Part shown: piece by piece, positions 46,031 through 57,650 of the stretch
Layout of the letters: every line of letters starts with the position of its first letter
How positions within the stretch are numbered: position 1 is the first letter of the stretch
Assembly (NCBI RefSeq): GCF_026745355.1
Contig: NC_079208.1
Span: 20,837,398-20,901,397, forward strand
Source of the DNA: Beta vulgaris subsp. vulgaris
Lineage: Eukaryota > Streptophyta > Magnoliopsida > Caryophyllales > Amaranthaceae
Reading direction: 5' to 3'
Length of the DNA stretch: 64,000 bases
Program-made: the position numbers and the translations under genes
Notes under the pieces: generated by a model
Seen by the model: only the letters and a program-made list of their open reading frames with translations
Databases searched by the model: none
Told to the model about the DNA's origin: nothing

Positions 46031-48641
46031 TCTATATAATACTATAAAGCAATAAGGATTTGCTTATGTGTCAAGAGCAAAATTGAATTGCTGATGTGTC
46101 AATCCTTTGTAATATCTTTTACAATTTTTTGCCACGTGTATTTGTCTTAAATATTTCTGTTATGCATTATTTTTTTTAGGCATATAATTGGAAAGTATTT
46201 AAGAAATTCTCTGTTATGAATGTAAATCTACTAAATTTTAGGAATCAATTGCTATTAATTAGTAATTACTTATGCATCATAAAGCTGCCAAAAAAAATAT
46301 CTCCTAAATCCAATATTTTAGGCACTAATTAAAAAAATCATATCCCCTAAATACGGTATTTTAGAAACTAATTAAAAATTCATATCCCCTAAATTCGGTA
46401 TTTGAGTTACTAATCATATATTTTGGCACTAATTAAGAAATAAATTTAAAATAAGAAGCTGATATTTTAGGTACTACTTAAGGTATTACAACTATTTAAA
46501 TGAACATGTTGTACTCTCTTATTAAACCCAATTAAAACAAAAGTCTTAACAGATTATAATATTAAACTTAAAGTTTACCAAGGGACGTATTAATCATACA
46601 ATAAGTTAAATTATAGGTTTTTTAAAAAGTTCAAATTATAAGATCATTGACCACATATCCATATCATCAAAATTATAAGTTCATTGCAAACTATAAAATT
46701 GTGGGTCGTCATATTACAAAGATTACGGTATATCCCATAAAACGATGATAATTATTAGTGAGTTCCAATGTGAAAAGCAATACAAAACACGATCCACGAT
46801 AAAATCAATAATAATTGATATTAGCACCTCATGTATAACACAAAAAAATAAACATCTTATGTATTAACACTTAGCTTCCATAAAAGAATAAACATCTTAT
46901 GTACTAACACTTAGCTTGCACAAAAGAATAAACATCCTATGTACTAATATTTGCAAAGTCTAAACATCTTATGTACTAACACCTAATATTAAACTATCAA
47001 CTAAAAAAATGGATTAGCCAATATATAAATAGATTAGAAAAGATAATATAGTCTCAACAAAAGCTTAAAGGAGGGTAGCCTAATTGTAACAACAAGCATG
47101 AGATGTCTTAAAGTTTAGTATAATAACAATGGGACCCCTTTCATTGCACAAAATATCACATTGCAATATTTAAAGTTTGCTAGGAATATGCTATCTTAAT
47201 TGGTAAATGTATGGCATCTATATGTAAGGTTAAAGATTAAAATTACATATAGAACTTATGTGAAATTTATAGTCCATAATTTTAGTATAGTTGTATCTTT
47301 GTGAAGTTTATAAGTCATATAGTATATTTGTTCAGTTTATTCACAACAACCGAATGACAACTAAAAAAGAAATAATATTACCATAAATATGAAATTTGAG
47401 AGCTCATAATTTCTAGGTGTTCATCTCAAAGAAAATATAAAATGTCATATAATATATTTCCACATATAAATTGATTTTTATTTGTATATATTACCGTTCA
47501 TTTGGAACAAGATTATTGACTGGGTCAGTGAGCTAATACAAATTCACAATAAAAATGAAAAAAAAAGGTGAATTGTGCATGTAACAAATAATTGATAATA
47601 CAATTTATTCTATATTTTACTTTCCAAAATAAATTAAAAAGTGGGTCAAATAGTATAAAACTTACAAGCTTCAAATTCTAAGAGAGGTGTATAGAATCTT
47701 AATTCTTTCTAGAAGCTGAATATAATCTTAACAAAATCTATGTTTGCTAATAAAGTTCCAAACTGTGACAAACCCTTACTTAGAACTCTCAGTTTTCACT
47801 GCCATAAAAAATCTGTCTTTTTCTATCTCAATTTGAACATTTAGAAAGTGAATCATCATCTTCATATAAAAAACTTATGTAGATAACATTTGAATCTCGG
47901 ACATCCAACGTTAATGGATAAAAATACAATCAAATTCATTTTTTCTTCATTTTCGAAAATATCAAGTGTGTTCGGTGAATCTATGGTCAAACTTTTTGGA
48001 TAACTTTTTTCGAATAAATCTGGAATCGAACGAATTTTTTTTCTTTGATAACATAAGTTTCAGTTGATCGAATGTAGCAATTTTTTGAATAAATCTCCAT
48101 TTTATATAAATATGATATTGCCCAAATTTAGGAGAAAGGTTCATTAAATATAACAATTCTAGCTATGTTTTAAATCTCCATTTTTGGTTTGTAATTTGCA
48201 CGGGTTTAATTAGTCATATCAAGAGTTATCAGCATTAGGGTTTGAAATTTTATTTGTGATAAAGATCACGGGATCTCAAGACAACAAAAGAGTGGGGGTG
48301 AGAGGGACTGTGGAAAGTAGGGACGACATAAAGTGGGAAAATAAGTGGTTGCATGATTGAATCCAAATAATGGAGCGAATTGTGATTTTATTTGGTCTTC
48401 AATGTGAAGCAATTGGTAGAGCAAAGACTTTTTCAGTCAACGTTGCACGATAATATTGATTACATCAGTCATTGAACGCACGGGTTATAAGTCAGTTTTA
48501 AAATATTCCTCATAAACGATATGATTATAAAAAGTTTAATCACGATCTAATATTCATCCCATGATTTTGGGAGAAACATCATAAAGTCATAAAATTTATA
48601 AATAAAAAAAATTCGTGCATTTTGCACGAGTCAAAACCTAG
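46031..48641 (+). mobile_element. Non-autonomous Helitron (2611 bp)
   Basis: Starts TCTATATAATACTATAAAGC and ends with a hairpin plus CTAG, inserted exactly between A and T with no target duplication. The uninterrupted LTR copy at 38281-39430 contains the empty site (GAAAGTA then TATCTAAT), which proves both ends. These ends (5' TC, 3' CTRR, hairpin about 12 bases before the end) are those of plant Helitrons. No RepHel coding sequence is present, and no gene fragment is recognised in the AT-rich interior. Confidence 0.95.
48613..48629 (+). terminator. 3' terminal hairpin of the Helitron
   Basis: TCGTGCA - TTT - TGCACGA, 7-bp arms, 12 bases before the CTAG end at 48641. Such a hairpin is the rolling-circle stop signal in Helitrons. 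Confidence 0.92.
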
Positions 48642-49300
48642 TATCTAATAAGATCATTACAAAACTCTATTTGTAGGGATCTTTCTTCTCGAGTTCTTCT
48701 CCACGATCTTCTCCATAATCACACGTAGCTTCAGCCACTTCTCCACAATATGTTCGTTGTGTTAATTCCGTTGGCAGTTGGGCTTCCTTAAACTTAGCCA
48801 CTTCTCCACGTTCACACGCCTTATAAATAGATTAGTTGTTGTGGTTCCTAAAATGTAGGAACTAACTCAACGATCTATTTTTAAGCGCATGCTTAGGTTA
48901 GTGTTTGGTGACTCCTAGATTGTAGGAAAAACAAACATGCTGCACACACTAACTAAACAAAATATTATAGAAACTTAATATATTAAATTTGTTACCTCCA
49001 TAATATTAATCGATTATCACAAATAAGATATTAACAACTTAATCTTGATTAAACTCCTAATCATTTCATCATAAGTTATTTAACATGTTATTCGTGAAGT
49101 CTAAAAATGTATAAACTAATTAAAACTAAAAGAATAAATAAACTAATTAAAACTAAAAGAATAAATAAAATAAACAAAATAGGAAAAATAAATCTAAACA
49201 CATGAAATTACTTCTAACATAATAAACTAAAATCCGGACTTAATAAACTAAAATCACGTAAACTTTAATTACATGTCATTATCAAAATAGTGAAACAACA

Positions 49301-52289
49301 AATCAAAATCTTGAATTAATGCAAAAACCTTTCATATTTCTTGATTCAAGAACACTCCTAATCTTGAGAACAAGAATCTAAACACCATCCAATTCAATCC
49401 CGAATTTAAGTTCTTTAACGATAAACACTTATCACTCTTGAAAACTCTTTAATGGTTTGATTAGTTTAGCTTACAAGCAAAAGAATAATCAAGAGTGAGT
49501 TCTTTAAACAAACATGTAGATATCTTATTAACAACCTAATGAATTGGGTTATCTAGATACAACTGGGAAAACAAATACTTAACTAGATAAGAACCTAACT
49601 AATCACACACCTATCTTAAATCCTAGCTAAACTTTAGTTTTTAACAACCTAAGTAAAATAATAACTACCATAGCAAATCCTAACAGAACTAGGATTCTAT
49701 GTAACAACCAGTAGCAAATAAAAATAGAACAAGTATTCTATGTGAAAACCAAGTCCTTCTTCAGCTAGGTATCTTTCTTTACTTCCATGCTTTCCTCGAG
49801 CCAAGTCACTACACATGGCAAAGCTTGGTTTTCTTCAATTAATATTAAACCCCATGTTCTCCATAACCAAGTCCATAGGCGCATGTAGAATAAGTGCTTT
49901 TTCATCCGCATCATTCTTAATATGATTACTAAACCAAAAAAGCTTAATAACCAACTATGAATGTGAATCTTGAACTTTCTCAATCCAAGAATCGAAATCT
50001 TGAATTAATTTGAACACTTTTGATATTTCTTGATTCAAGAACACTCGTGATCTTGAGAACAAGAATCTAAACACCCTCAAAGTTACTCCTGAATTTAAGT
50101 TATGTAACACTAAACACTTATCACTCCTGAAAAGCCTTTAATGGTTTGATTAGTTTAGGTCACAAGCAAAACAATAATCAAGATTTAGTTCTTTAAACAA
50201 AAATGTAGATATCTAATTGACAACATAATGAATCGCGTTATATCGGCAACATCATATCCTAATACAACTTGGAAAACAAATACTTAACAAGATAAGAAAC
50301 TAACTAATCACACGACCATCTTAATCCTAGCTAAACCATATTTTTTAACAACCTAAGTAAAATAATAACTACCATAGCAAATCCTAACATAACTAGGATT
50401 CTATGTAACAACCAATAGCAAATCCAAACAGAACTATGATTCTACGTGACAATAAAGTCCTTCTTTAGCTATGACTCCTTGTTTACTTCCATGCTTTCCT
50501 CGAGCCAAGTCACTGCACATGCCAAAGTTTGGTTTTCTTCCATTTTGATTTAAGCCCATGTTCTCCATAACCAAGTCCATAGGGTCATGTAGAATAAGTA
50601 ATTTTGTATCCGCATCATTCTTAATATGATTACTAAACAAACAAAACTTAATAACCAAATATGAATGTCAATCTTGAACTTTCTTAATCTAAGAATCAAA
50701 ATCTTGAATTAATTCGAACACCTTTTATATTTCTTGATTCAACAACACTCCTGATATTGAGGAGAAGAATCTAAACACCCTCAAATTCACTCCTGAATAA
50801 ACACTTATCATTCCTGAAAAGTCTTTAATGGTTTGATTAGTTTAGCTCACAAGCAAAATAATAATCAAGATTGAATTATTTAAACAAAAATGTAGATATC
50901 TTAGTAGCAACATATTGAATATCCTATCCTGATACAACTGAGAAAATAATTACATACCAAGATAAGAAACTAACCAATCACACACCAATATTAAATCCTA
51001 GTTAACATATAGTTTTTAACATCCTAAGTAAAATAATAACTACCATAGAAAATCCTAATAAAACTAGGAGTATATGTAACAACCAATAGCAAATCAAAAC
51101 ATAACTAGGATTTTATGTGAGAACCAAGTCCTCTTGAGCTAGGACTCCTTCTTTACTTTCATGCTTCCCTCGAGCCAAGTCACTACACATGGCAAAGCTT
51201 GGTTTTCTTCCATTAAGATTGAACCCCGTGTTCTCCATAACTAAGTCCATAGGCTCATGTAGAATATGTGCTTTTGCATCCGCATCATTCTTAATATGAT
51301 TACTAAACCAAAAAAGCTTAATAACCAAATATGAATGTGAATCTTGAACGTTCTTAATCCAAGAATCGAAATCTTGAAATAATTCAAACACATTTGATAT
51401 TTCTTGATTCAAGAACACTCCTGATCGTAAGAACAAGAATCTAAACACCCTCAAACTCCATCCTGAATTTAAGTTATGTAACACTAAACACTTATTACTC
51501 CTGAAATGCCTTTAATGGTTTAATTAGTTTAGGTCATAAGCAAAATAATAATCAAGATTGAATTCTTTAAACAAAATGTAGATATCTAATTGACAACATA
51601 ATGAATCGCGTTATATAGGCTACATCCTATCCTAATACAATATGGAAAACAAATACTTAACAAGGTAAGAAACTAATGAATCACACGACTATCTTAAATC
51701 CAAGCTAAACTATATTTTTTAACAACCTAAGTAAAATAATAACTACCATAGCAAATCCTAACAAAACTAGGATTATATGTAACAACCAATAGCAAATCAA
51801 GCATAACTATGATTCTATGTTACAACCAAGTCCTTCTTTAGCTAGGACTCATTCTTTGCTTTCATGCTTTCCTCGTGTGCTTTCATTAAGTTGCTTTCCT
51901 CATGTTCTTTCATTAAAGTCACTAAACATGCCAAAGCTTGGTTTTCTTTCATTAAGATTGAACCCCATGTTCTCCATAACCAAATCCATAGGCTCATGTC
52001 GAATAAGTTGTTTCGCTTCCGCATCATTTTTAATATGATTACTAAACCAAGAAAGCTTAATAACCAACTATGAATGTCAATCTTTAACTTTCTTAATCCA
52101 AAAATCGAAATCTTGAATTAATTCGAACATCTTTGATATTTCTTGATTCAAGAACAATCCTGATCTTGAGAACAAGTATCTAAACACCCTCAAATTCACT
52201 CTTGAATTGAAGTTATGTAACACTAAACACTTATATATCACTCCTAAAAAGTCTTTAATGGTTTGATTAGTTTAGCTCACAAGCAAAAC
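49301..52289 (-). repeat. 705-bp tandem array, block 4 (end of unit 9 to unit 13 and part of 14)
   Basis: Anchors at about 49746, 50449, 51122 and 51823 (steps 703, 673, 701). Variant order is A, B, A, then a C/B-like unit. Unit 11 keeps the 74-codon minus-strand ORF (50434-50658). In unit 12 the upstream stop is absent and the frame is open for 123 codons (51113-51484), including FDSWIKNVQDSHSYLVIKLF. Unit 13 has an extra tandem CTTTCCTC(G/A)TG-type piece near 51866-51925. The block is cut by Sire-D at 52290. Confidence 0.92.
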
Positions 52290-53830
52290 TGTTGTATAAT
52301 ATAAGCACTATAAGAGGGGGGGGGGGGAATTATAGTGAGAGAATAAGCTATACTTTTTGCGGTATTAAAAGTGAACTTGGGAACACATAAAAGGAACACG
52401 AGAGATCTTAGCGAGGAAAAACTTCCTAGGCCCAATAGGAAGAAACAACCTCGACCACAAGGGATTTTATCTCAAACTTTCCACTATAATAGGCCAAAGC
52501 CACTCTGTTTACAATCCTATTACTTTTTTTTCAAGCCACAACTTAAGTTAATAAACTGAAGTTCCCAACGACAGTTCCCACAACTGTCGTTCCTCTCAAA
52601 CTTCACTCGAAATTACTTTCTCTTTCTCTTGCTTCACTTAAAGCTTCTCACATTTACAAGAGTTCACTCAAACCCTTAACACAAAAATACAATTTGTAAG
52701 ACAATGGAAGAGTAATAACTCGAATAAAGTAAGTATGAATTCTCTTAAGAACGACATTGACTCTTTTAGACAACTAAGAATATTTAGCTAAGCCAGACAC
52801 ACAATGTTCTAAGGTTAGGCGCCTATTTATAGACAATTTAGGCAAGACATAAACTTATCCATTATTTAATCCTTTATCCCATGACGTCCATGACTCTAAT
52901 AAATAATTAGTTTATATTAAAAATTCCTTGAGAAGTAATTAATCTACTTCCTCCACTACTTAACTTAAAACTAAGAAGCAGTAAGTATTACATGATTTTA
53001 GATACTTGGAGAATAATTAAACTATTAAAATTAATTAAGACTTGGAAAATAATTAACTAAGTCCACTAACCACTAACTACAAATGTGTAGTAGTAGTAGT
53101 GGTTAGGCGTGATAACTGATTTCTTGGGAAGTAAATAAAATATTTACTTTAAATAGTTTTTAGGAAAATATCTCTAAAAATAAGTTGATTAAAACGAAAA
53201 TCATTTTTATATTTAAAAAGAAAATCTTTTTAAAACCGGAAACTATATTTAATTTTGAAAACAAAATCTTTTAGTTTAATTAAAATATAAAAGATAATAT
53301 TTAAAACGTTTTGATATTTATCCTAATTAAATCAGAAAATCAATTTAAATCTTTTTCCTAACAAACTAATAACAAACTCCCCGAAATAGTGGATCTAGTC
53401 AAAACTAGCCTAGAACTTCTAACTAACATGTTGAGCGCACAAGTAATATTAGGCGCACCACGTAGGAGTTATTAGAAGTTCCTAAAGTTGTTTATAAGTC
53501 TGTTCCCTGACCTTGTTCCTAACGGTGCAAGTGTTTGTTCCTTTCATGGGAACAGAACCAAGTTCCGTTTGAGAATTCGCCATAAACTAAATTGAGCTTT
53601 CACTCAACCTTAACAAGAAGATATTAAATACATCCTAATGTATTCTAATCTTCACTTCAAGCTTGATACATCATCATTCGAACATCTTCACTTCGATCTT
53701 TGATTAATTCTCCATTTTAATCTTCAATCAAGTATTCTCTTTGCTCGAGAATGAATTACCTAGCATTAACATAAATAAAATACAATATGTCTTTTGTGGA
53801 TAAGACATCTTCAAAACACAAGGGTCAACA
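52290..53830 (-). repeat. 3' LTR of Sire-D (1541 bp)
   Basis: TGTTG...CAACA termini, same family as 325-1944. A polypurine tract adjoins at 53831, so this is a 3' LTR read on the minus strand and not a solo LTR. A TATA candidate (TATAAATA on the minus strand, next to GGCGCC) lies at 52824-52831. A (TAG)n-like run stands at about 53088-53100. Confidence 0.9.
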
Positions 53831-54361
53831 GTTTCCCTCTTGTTGAAGATGGCAACAAAAGGCATATAATATAATACGTAATTTGAATAAGTCATATAAA
53901 CTCTTTTAACAAAGTGATTCAACTAAGATAAATAAATTCTGATTGACTTATTATTTATATTATTTTTTTAACTAAGAGAAAAACGAGTTGAAGTAAACGA
54001 GAAAAACATGAACCATGACTTAAATAAATATTTACTCTTATTGCCTTTCTCTTTCCCTCTTTTCGCATCTTCAAAAACATTATTCCGCGATTTCGAAAAG
54101 ATGTAATTTATCTATCAAAATACATCACACCACCAAACTTTGTTAGAGACAATTTGGTTAGTATAAGCTAATAAAGCATTCAACTCTCAAAGCCGCAATC
54201 CAAGAATATTAGCCATTCAAGAGACGCACACATGCAAAAAGATTTAATGTAGAATTATCAAATTAACATTGTTCGATTGTAGCATGCTAAGAAGGAAAGC
54301 AAGAAAAGACAAAATAAAAAGTTTTGTTACCATAATAAGAAAACTAAACTAAGAATAGTGT
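53831..54361 (-). other. Sire-D polypurine tract and 3' untranslated region
   Basis: The minus strand reads AACAAGAGGGAAAC directly before the LTR (53831-53844), an acceptable polypurine tract. The rest is AT-rich non-coding sequence with no second clear tract. Confidence 0.65.
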
Positions 54362-54900
54362 TTAAGGCTTAGGAGAGGAAGCTTGTTCGACCACTTCTTC
54401 CACCACATCATCCAATTTAGTCATCACTTCCTTATGATTTTCGACAATGGTTTGATCATGCTTGGGCACGATATCCTCCAACTTCATCAATTTCGTGTTC
54501 ATCTTTTGGAGGGATGTAGTCATATCGCCAAGTTGCTCCATAATCAACTTTTGACCATCCAAAGCTTTGTCAACCTTGTCCATCAATCACTTTCTTCCCT
54601 TTTTCCTTTTCTGTTTCTTCTTTTTGTTTTTCTTTTTCGATTTTTCTCGATTTTTTTTACATTTTTCTTTTTCGTTTTCTTTTTCTTCTCTTTTTCAATT
54701 TTTTCATTTTGCTTTTTCCTTCTTCTTCTTTGCTGGTTTCATCACCTTCACCATCATCATCACTATGTTCCTTTAGAAATGGGAGCAACAGATTCCTGCT
54801 CCTCATCATCATCATCAATAACATTGGCTTGGTGTCGAGTCACATATCCATCCACCACACAAACTTCAAAGAGCTTTGGGAACCCTTAACACTCTTGGTT
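54362..54900 (-). pseudogene. Sire-D envelope-like ORF, C-terminal remnant
   Basis: The open piece 54586-54362 encodes a heptad-rich coiled-coil-like end (MDKVDKALDGQKLIMEQLGD, LQKMNTKLMKLEDIVPKHDQ, VEEVVEQASSPKP). Upstream lies a lysine/glutamate-rich stretch with stops (54600-54720) and an acidic part near 54800. Position after RNase H and the terminal coiled coil match the Sire-C envelope-like ORF. Its N-terminal part is separated by the mariner insertion or lost. Confidence 0.6.
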
Positions 54901-55427
54901 GTTCCTTTCACGGGAACAACAGATTCCCCCTCAATTGTTGCACATTCATTTGTCAATTTCTTTATTTTTATGAGGGATGAAAGGGTGTGTTTTGGAAAAG
55001 TGGTGATTTGGAGTTTAATTGAAAAGGAACACTGAAGTTGAAAAAAATAAACGTGTATTGTACACGATTTTAGGAGGAGAGAGAGAAACAAAAAACAGAT
55101 AATAACTCCCTAACTAACTTGAGAGATATTAGAAGAGAACAAAGGGAGTAAGGTGAGATTTTTAGGAAAAATCTGAACATGATATTTTTTGGATTTTGAT
55201 TTTGAATTTCAAAAACATAAAAAATAAATCCTAGATTTAATACGCTGGGAACAACGTTTGGGAACAACAAATAGAAACAAGTTTTGCTACTTTGGAACAC
55301 AATTAATTATTTAATCCCTTGTTAACTCTTAAGGCATAGAATTGCCTTATGAACAATAAGGAGAATATTATTGGACCTTGGTGAGCAGTTTTAAGATATT
55401 TTTACTTATACATATGAAATAATCATA
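54901..55427. other. Sire-D interior left of the mariner
   Basis: Non-coding in all frames; contains several GGAAC words typical of these Copia elements (for example near 54910, 55025, 55250 and 55260). The envelope-like ORF probably extended through here before decay. Ends at the TA target site 55426-55427. Confidence 0.5.
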
Positions 55428-56027
55428 CTTCCTCCGTTTTTTTAGATATTACACTTTCCTTCAATTGCATGTTTCTAAATAGATGTTACACTTTTTATTT
55501 TTTCCTATTTTAGTAACTTTTGCCTAGTGAAATGTCCAACTTACCCTTACTAACTATACATTTAAAAAATTAAAACTCCCTTAATCTACCCTATTAAATC
55601 ACTAACTAATCTAATCAGATTTTAACCATTCCCAACAAAATTTAGTCCCCCAACTACCTTTCCATCTTCCACATGATCATTCAATAGATCCAACCCCCCC
55701 TCCACCTTATTCACACTGATTCATCCCTCCCATTAAAGTTCTTCCCCAATTCCCCAACCCTAAAACTACAAACTTCCAACCCCCCCTCAAAACTTCATGT
55801 TCTCTCTCTCCACTTTCATTTCTCCTCTTCTGATCTTCTCTTCCTCTCTCTACTAAACTTTAGTTTCTCTCTCTAAAATTCTTCACTTCCTCCTCAAATC
55901 CCCCCTTAAACTTTCGAATTCTCCTTTCATCTCTTGAAATCATCACTATCTTCCCTCTATTTCATCTTCAAGTACTCAAAAACCCTAGATCTTGTTTCTT
56001 GTCTTCAGTAAAAAAAACCCTAAAAAA

Positions 56028-56600
56028 ATGTCCAAGTTGTATGTGCCTAATCTCCAACCCCTTGTTGATGCGTTGTTCCAAACTGACGACGCTGATGAAT
56101 CTGATACCATACGCGAGTTGATGCATGCATTTGAGTTTGGGTCTCCTTGGCTAAGAAGGCTTTTTGACAGTGGAGACGGAAAGCAGTTGCGTCGCCCTTA
56201 TGCATTCAAGGCTTTGGGTGTGGTGGTTGATGAATTTTACCTGGTTACTGGGTTAGCAAGGGAATTCTGTCCCTCTTCTTCCAACCGTCAAATTGTGAGT
56301 CCCTTAAATGAGCAGATCTTGGACCTTAGACCAATTTCACAAAGGTTGAGGCCTAGATCGAGGGTTGAGGAAGAAGGGGATGGGATAAAAGGTAAGGTTA
56401 TGCTACGTTCTACCCATGAGATCATATGCGCCTTAAGGGCTCCGTGTTTTTACTGTGTTTCAAAGAATGGTAAGGTTCAAGAGGTGAAGGAGAAGGAGAA
56501 GGAAATTTTAGGGTCTAAGAAGAAGGGGAAGTGTGAGTGTTTGGGTTGTGGAGTGAAGGCACAACGTATGACGATGAGGATCAGCTTGAAATACAATTGA
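56028..56600 (+). CDS. Hypothetical 190-residue ORF inside the mariner
   Basis: Open from the ATG at 56028 (MSKLYVPNLQPLVDALFQTD) to 56600; an in-frame ATG also exists at 55992. I do not recognise the protein. It has an acidic N-terminal third, a central FKALGVVVDEFYLVTGLARE stretch, and a basic C-terminus with Cys pairs (CFYC and CECLGC), a possible metal site. The leader from about 55640 is very rich in C and CT (CTCTCTCTCC-type runs), like plant 5' leaders, and GTCTTCAG stands just before the start. It runs opposite to the transposase. It could be a captured host gene fragment, an accessory mariner ORF, or a chance open frame; the leader favours capture. Confidence 0.5.
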   Translation: MSKLYVPNLQPLVDALFQTDDADESDTIRELMHAFEFGSPWLRRLFDSGDGKQLRRPYAFKALGVVVDEFYLVTGLAREFCPSSSNRQIVSPLNEQILDLRPISQRLRPRSRVEEEGDGIKGKVMLRSTHEIICALRAPCFYCVSKNGKVQEVKEKEKEILGSKKKGKCECLGCGVKAQRMTMRISLKYN

Positions 56601-56819
56601 GCCCTTGCAAAAGCTCATAACTTGATCCTGATTCTCATTGCTTCCTAATCAGGCATAAAACTAGTGATTTGACTCCTTGAGGTTCTATCATCCTAACTCT
56701 TTTAATTGCAAATCATGTTGGTGCATGTTTACTTAGTGAATTGAGTCCATAAACTGTTATGCTTGGTTGCTTTTTGGTTGTATATGTGCCTTCTATTTTT
56801 GGTTGCCTATGGGTTATTG

Positions 56820-57650
56820 GTTTGGCAACAATTTATGATGCCATAAACTATTGGGTTGTTTACTATGAATTAATTCATGCCTATTATTGTTATGATGGAT
56901 ATTGTGATGTTGTTGGTATTTGATTGCTTATGTTGGATGTATATGTTGCCTTCTATTTTTGGTTGCGTATGGGTGTTGGTTTGGAAATAATTTATGATGC
57001 CATAAACTGTTGTGTTGTTTACTATGAATTAATGGTTGCCTATTATTGTTATGATGGATATTGTGATGTTGTTGGTATTTGGTTGCCTTCTGTTTTTGGT
57101 TGCCTATGATTGTTGGTTTGGAAATAATTTATGATGCCATAAACTGTTGGGTTGTTCACTATGAATTAATTGTTGCCTATTATTGTTATGATGGATATTG
57201 TGATGTTGTTGGTATTTGGTTGCCTATGTGTGTTGGTTTGGAAATAATTTATGATGCCATAAACTGTTTGGTTGTTTACTATGAATTAATGGTTGCCTAT
57301 TATTGTTATGATGGATATTGTGATGTTGTTGGTATTTGGTTGCCTTCGGTTTTTGGTTGCCTATGGTTGTTAGTTTGGAAATAATTTATGATGCCATAAA
57401 CTGTTGGGTTGTTTACTATGAATTAATGGTTGCCTATTATTGTTATGATGGATATTGTGATGTTGTTGGTATTTGGTTGCCTATGGGTGTTGGTTTGCAA
57501 ATAATTTATGAAGCCATAAACTGTTGGGTTGTTTACTATGAATTAATGGTTGCCTATTATTGTTATGATGGATATTGTGATGTTGGTATTTGGTTGCCTT
57601 ATGTTGGATGTATATGTTGCCTTCTATTTTTGGTTGCCTATGGGTGTTGG
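56820..57650 (+). repeat. Minisatellite with alternating 120/137-bp units
   Basis: The word TTTATGATG (TTTATGAAG in the last copy) recurs at 56832, 56991, 57128, 57248, 57385 and 57505: steps of 159, 137, 120, 137 and 120. The longer units contain an extra GCCTTC(T/G)(G/A)TTTTTGGTT-like piece. Frames through it are open over long stretches, giving repeats of YDAINCWVVYYELMVAYYCY, but with no start context or known similarity. It follows the 56028-56600 ORF. Confidence 0.92.

Larger units (their letters stand above)
38281..49300 (-). mobile_element. Sire-C: Sirevirus-type Ty1/Copia with Helitron in its 5' LTR
   Basis: Minus-strand element with 3' LTR (38281-39430), polypurine tracts, envelope-like ORF, RNase H, fused integrase/RT, protease, gag, primer site and 5' LTR (45529-49300, split by a 2611-bp Helitron). 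It is inserted in array unit 9. Flanking words are aattg (38276-38280) and aatca (49301-49305); the array consensus there is aatcg, so both look like CpG-decayed copies of one 5-bp duplication. Without the Helitron the element is about 8.4 kb. Confidence 0.94.
45529..49300 (-). repeat. 5' LTR of Sire-C, split by a Helitron
   Basis: LTR pieces 45529-46030 and 48642-49300 together (1161 bp) match the 3' LTR at 38281-39430. A short duplication near 49105-49160 (ACTAATTAAAACTAAAAGAATAA) is extra in this copy. A TATA candidate lies at 48821-48829 (complement of TTATAAATA). The Helitron lies between the TATA region and the primer site, so it would be transcribed or would block read-through. Confidence 0.92.

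Noticed and set aside
52290..53830. Solo LTR of the Sire-A family
   Set aside because: Flanking 5-mers do not match (aaaac and gtttc), and a polypurine tract abuts the right side, followed by envelope-like and pol sequence in the same direction. It is the 3' LTR of Sire-D.
54383..55035. Phe- and His-rich plus-strand ORFs
   Set aside because: They are the complement of the lysine/glutamate-rich envelope-like ORF of Sire-D on the minus strand.
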